A stretch of 64,000 nt of DNA, from positions 1 through 64,000 of the forward strand of contig JAHBMJ010003540.1 in the NCBI GenBank assembly GCA_018398765.1. The letters run 5' to 3'. A program made the position numbers and the translations under genes. This document shows, one piece after another, positions 59,573-64,000 of this stretch (its first letter is position 1; each line of letters opens with the position of its first letter). Source of the stretch: Chromera velia. Its lineage: Eukaryota; Sar; Chromeraceae. A model generated the notes under the pieces. The model ran no database searches. It saw only the letters and a list, made by a program, of their open reading frames with translations, and had not been told where the DNA came from.

Positions 59573-62500
59573 TCATGCATCTTTCTTTTGCTTCGATCGA
59601 TCCTTTTCTTGCAAGACCCACCAGGGCACTCTGTTTATCCATTGCATCGGATCAAAATCTGAACGGATGATTTCCAGCCTCCCTTTCCCACCCTCCCCAT
59701 CCCTGTCCTCCGCCCCCTCCAGAGCGCCTTCACGCACCGCAACAGCAGCCGTTCCCTCTACTCCCTCATCCCCCCTCCCCGTGTCCTTCCCCTCAGCGCT
59801 GTCGTCCCCGACGTCCACCATGGAAGTGTCCCCCCCGTCTGCTGCTGCAGTCTCTGCTGAGCGTCCCCCCTCTGTACGCGATCGCTCGCCTCCCTCCGGT
59901 GCTCCTGCAGAAAGTTGGAGAGACCGGACATTGAGTGAGGACGAGGGACCGCTGAGACAGGCGACGGATGAAGAACATGAGGGAGAAATGAGGAGAAAGC
60001 AAAAGAGGAGTGGAAAGGAGCACATTGAGCAGATTATGAGAACAGGCTTCTTTGAAAAACGGATCGAAGACTTGCAAACAGAAAGCGATTGACTATCTTC
60101 TCACCTGTGGGAGGCTTTTTCGAGGTTTCTTCCACGACGTCCGATGCATCTTTCTCTTCCCCGCCCTCTTTCTGTGCCTCCTCGTCCTCTGTTTTCGTCT
60201 TCACTTCCGCTCCCTGTCCATTTTGTCGTCCGTCTTTCTCTCCAACAGCACTGTCCTCTCTGTCTGCAGCCTTCCTCTTTTTACCTCTTTCCTTAGCCCC
60301 CTTCTGCTGCCCTCCCTTCTGCGGCTTTTTGGTCGGACTTTTTCCGATCCGAGCCACTGCATTCCCGCTGTGCCCGGAGTACAGGTGGGGATCGGGAAAG
60401 GTGTAAATCGCTGCCGGGTGGTTGGCAGGAATTCTGAACCTGTCCGGAGGCTCTGCGTCCCTGTGCTGCATCAGAGGCTCGAACAGAACCGTCCCGTCCG
60501 GTTGGGGCAGAGCGTTGACTCCAACTTGAACCATCTCGTCCTCCTCCTGTCCGTCTTCCCTTTCTTGTGTTTGTTCCCCTTCCTGACAGACAGACAGACA
60601 TACACATACAGAGACACAACAAGCGTGACCTTCTTTCTCTTTTCGCAACCTGCAGCCAAAGCTGCGAACGGGATAGCACAGCAAAGACGTAAGAAGAGCC
60701 AGGAGTGAGTGCCTTCGAGACTTCACAGAAAGCTACAGACATTTCCTCAACCGCATCAACTAGCAAAGAGAATGAAGATGAGACGGATGGAGGGAGCCCT
60801 TCTGAGCAGATGTGTGAACACATGACTCAGAAGAAGAGGAACGTGATCCTCAGCCAGCCTTCAAGATACGCACCTTCTCCCCTCCTGTTCCATCCTCTCT
60901 TAAGCCACTCCCTTTCTCTACCCCAGATGCCGCTGCCACCGCAGCACCAGAGGCAGCAGCAGAAGCGCCTTCCGGTTCCGGACCTGCATTGGCACTGGAA
61001 GAGTCTGGCGGGGAGGGGGAAGGCGGACAGGAGGATGCAGCAGAGGAGGGGGCCACGGCAGCCCGTTGGGAAGGATCTTCGGTCTTTTTCGCTGTCTCGT
61101 CTCCTTCAATTTTGATCCTCCCAGTAGGACTGTCCTCACCCTCATTCTTCGCCGCCTTCTCTCCTGATTCCTCACGCGGGGCGCCCCCTCCCTCCACCCC
61201 TGGCTCTGCTGAAGAGGAGGAGGAGGAGGCGGAGGATTCCTGAGGAGGAGGGGAGCCCTCTGCAGCTGACGAAGAGGCAGAGGCAGACGACGCAGCAGCA
61301 CCAACGGCCCCTGCCTGAAACATCTCTCTTTTCGCTCTCTCACGATCTTCCTGTACACGTTCCCGCTCTTCTTTCTCTTTCTGCTTCTGCTGCTGTTTTC
61401 TTTTCTGCAGAAAGGGGGCTCACAAAGAGAGGGACACCAGACGTTGGTTGTCATACATTTGCTTGCAGGGTTGGCATAAGCGCAGCAGAACAAGGACGAG
61501 AGAGAATCGAGTCGAGTGGCGAAACCAACAGCCTCATCTCGTAAAAAAAACGGGGGAGGGACAGAACCACCCGGATGTTCACAAAGCCTTCCAGAGTACC
61601 ACCCAGAAATCTTACGAGAGAGGAATCTTGAGGATGCAACCGCAAGAAGATAGGGAAACGAAAAGAAAAAACGCAAGAGGAGAAAAGGGAGAAAACCCGT
61701 GAAGGAGGAAGAAAAAATAACAGCACACGAACCAGCCAGGAGGGGGTAAGGCAGACCGGACCGACCTGATCGCTGACGGGCGGGACATAGACAAGCTCAA
61801 ACTGTCCATCAGAAGCCTGTGTCAATTTCAAACGCTCTGCCCACTCTGCAATTAACCAGACGCGCACATAACAAGAGAGAAGTGACAGACAGGCACATCC
61901 ATTAGGAAGGAGCGGAATTCAGAGAACCGCAGATTGTTCCTCAAGAGACCGAGAAGGGTCGGGGAGGGCAAAAAGGAGACACACTGTGACAGAACAGGAA
62001 CACAGAGAAGGCAGACCCCCCAAAGAAGAACAAACAAGGACATCGACGGAGCTCACCTTTGCTTGCGAAGAGCACCTGTCGTCCCTTCAGCAATCCAATG
62101 AAGGATGGCATCGCACCTTCGTAGGGAAAAGCGACGACGCGGTCAAGCACAGGTCTGGAAGGCACCTGCATCATCGCACTCATTCAGAGAAGAGCCCGGG
62201 AGAGTGCGATAAAGGGAAGTGTGAAGAAGTCTGCTAGACAGAGCGGGAGAGGCAGAGAGAGATTGCGAAGAGAGAAGCCCTGGCAGAAAACACGAAAGAA
62301 AGAAAGAAACGATGCATTCTGAATTAAGGGAACTTCACTACCACCCCGCATCTAAGCTGAAAAAATGGCACGCAGCTTTCTTCAAGAGGATCAGCACCTT
62401 TCAGCAGTCGAACCCCCTCCCCCCCCACAGACCTGATCAGAGTACTCAATCTCAAGTTTCTCTAGGGAACTTCGGACCGTTCCACTTGCAGCTGCCCCAC

Positions 62501-64000
62501 CCACCCCACCTCCTGGAAGCCCTCCGAGAAAAGCTGCACTTCTCTCTCGCTCCACCGGCTGTCCCCGTCTGCCTTCTGTCTGTTGAGACAGACCCGATTG
62601 TGCAGAAATCGACCTTTCGGGACCGAGAGAAGGCGAAGGGGAAGTACCTCCACCCGCGCTGGGCGGTAAGCCACCCCCTGCACCTCTGGGCGGGCCCCTT
62701 CCGACCGGCACTCTCGCAGCCGCCCCGCTGTCTCTTCGCGGTTTGCCTCCTTGCGCAATATGTACAGGGCGCGCTTGGGGCATGCCTGTGTTAATGGGCA
62801 CGTGCTGCGGGTGAGGGTGACGGAAAAAAGGGGACCCTGAAGTCCCTTGTGTGTACATCCCCCCGTTGCCGCGACCCACGTCAAGACCCCCGAGCCAACC
62901 TTGGGGGGTCCCGAAAGCGGGATGAGCCATACCGGCCCAAACATTGTAGTCTTCTGTCAACGGCAGGTTCGCATGGGGAGGCAGGACCGCGGCAACAGCA
63001 TCATCAACTGGAGGCGTCACACCCCCATCATCTCCCTGCCCCTGGCCTTGGTGCATAGAGGGGAAAAAGGCTGAAGGGGCGCTCGCAGCCCCTGTCTCTG
63101 TTTGCCCTCCCTCGGGCGTAGCGGCTGCTGCTGCGGCTGAAGGACTGGACGTCGGCGAGGGAGCGTGCATGAGAGGAAACCCAATTCTGTTGGTCGTCTG
63201 CTGCTGCTGTTGCGGTCCGCCTGGTTGCTTGCCTGCCATGCCCGGTGTGGGTTTGGCAGAGAGGCCCTGGTGGGGCAACATCGCCCGGCCAGAGTTGAGG
63301 GGAGAAGGTCCAGGACCCCTTATTTGACCCCCTCCTCTCCCCCCTCCGTATCCCCCATGAAGACTGCCTTCAGATCGATGTAGTGTGGAGTCTTCCCCTT
63401 TCGGTGTGGTGCCTGGTGATGCCTCTCCCATGAGGGCCTGTGTGAAGATCGGGGCGTGGCTGTGGGGCGGCTGGGAAAGAATTGCTCGGCGTGGCATAGT
63501 GGCTGTGGGCGGATACCGCGGGGCGTGCATGTTCATAAAAGGCCCGTATCCGAAGGAGGTAGCTGCAGGAAGGTGAGCCATCGCACCCGGATGCGGGAGT
63601 GGCGCTGAGGCTGCCGCCACTTCTTGAGCCATTCCGAGCCCTCCTTCGCTTCCCTCAAAGCTTAGCCAGTCAGCTTCGGCGCCGAGATGGTCGTCGGGAA
63701 CGTCCTGCTGAAGTCCTGCACCCCCCTGCCTCTGATGAATGTGATGGGGCGAGGGAGCTGCTTTGGAGGCCGGGGAGGCAGAAACGCTTGAGTGGGGCGC
63801 GACGCGGATGGCGACATTGGGGATGACGTTTCCCCCTGCTGGGGGTGGTCGGAACGTTGATGCGCTCTCAAAGGCGGGCGGTCGGGCCTTTGGAGCTGCA
63901 GAAGATCCAGCAGCTCTGGATGACTCGTGGAGAGGGCGTGCGGGCCGAGAAGTGCCTCCGGGCTTTGGGGCAGCCCTCGTCGGCTGCCTCCCCGCCCGAC
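59573..64000 (-). CDS. 3' part of a large low-complexity protein, open at the right window edge
   Basis: Family not recognised. Minus-strand exons, 5' to 3': beyond 64000-62433, 62165-62057, 61845-61766, 61404-60874, 60582-60105, 59904-59573 (stop at 59573). All phases agree; about 1,030 codons are visible. The first visible exon is Gly/Pro/Ala/Gln-rich, low complexity. The best-ordered part spans exons 1-3: LEKLEIEYSDQ, VLDRVVAFPYEGAMPSFIGL and QFELVYVPPVSDQ. Exon 4 begins with a Lys/Gln/Glu-rich helix and becomes Ser/Ala-rich. Exon 5 holds a second ordered block (VGVNALPQPDGTVLFEPLMQ, then RIPANHPAAIYTFPDPHLYS). The tail ends with DFDPMQWINRVPWWVLQE. A nuclear or regulatory role would fit the composition but is not shown. 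The 5' end lies outside the window. Confidence 0.75.

Noticed and set aside
59538-60092. Plus-strand frame of 184 residues with a charged helical end
   Set aside because: The minus strand carries a phase-matched exon pair (60582-60105, 59904-59573) with good splice sites; the plus frame is antisense to it and to its intron.
1-64000. tRNA, rRNA, CRISPR, riboswitch or bacterial operon signals
   Set aside because: No cloverleaf with both internal promoter boxes, no rRNA-like stretch and no spaced direct repeats with unique spacers were seen; the sequence is eukaryotic nuclear in style.

Overview
The window looks like nuclear DNA of an intron-rich, microsatellite-rich unicellular eukaryote. Introns are 90-800 bases, T/C-rich on the sense strand, with GT-AG ends (donors mostly gtcagt, gtgagt, gtaagt, gtacg). 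Consistent GT-AG use argues against a dinoflagellate. A chromerid alga (Chromera velia type) would fit the compositional style, the large charged low-complexity proteins and one possible bipartite plastid-type leader, but that is an inference. There are no bacterial features, rRNAs, tRNAs or CRISPR arrays that I can support.

Layout. (1) 833-5291 (+): a complete ten-exon mitochondrial S-adenosylmethionine carrier (SLC25A26/Pet8 family) whose introns hold large simple repeats. (2) 5292-8438: AT-rich and repeat-derived DNA with one candidate leader exon on the minus strand and a foldback repeat. (3) 8439-14858 (+): a full-length but decayed Ty3/gypsy LTR retrotransposon with two 275-bp LTRs, a 5-bp target duplication, primer sites, gag and pol; its LTRs differ at about 4 % of sites. 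(4) 15427-22614 (+): a seven-exon, about 1,687-residue secreted protein with a Phe-Ala-Pro repeat domain and a Cys-rich domain. (5) 23282-23625 (+): a doubtful Cys-rich plus membrane-anchor reading frame. (6) 24670-26432 (-): a small Cys-rich type I membrane protein assembled from seven or eight short exons. (7) 26433-28352: repeat-rich intergenic DNA. (8) 28353-52230 (+): one very large gene, about 39 exons and about 4,144 residues, with coiled coils and low-complexity charged segments, no family recognised. (9) 52231-53333: AT-rich intergenic DNA. (10) 53334-59183 (-): a nuclear-looking, Lys/Glu/Ser-rich protein with an unresolved first exon. (11) 59573 to the right edge (-): the 3' part of another large protein, open at the window edge.

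The gene models were built by hand by matching splice-site signals with reading-frame phase. For the carrier, the seven-exon secreted protein and the giant gene, all chosen exons add up to a whole number of codons. Only the carrier has a function that can be read from the sequence. The secreted and Cys-rich proteins are next to each other and may belong to the cell surface, but nothing shows that they act together. There is one assembly gap, 24183-24471.
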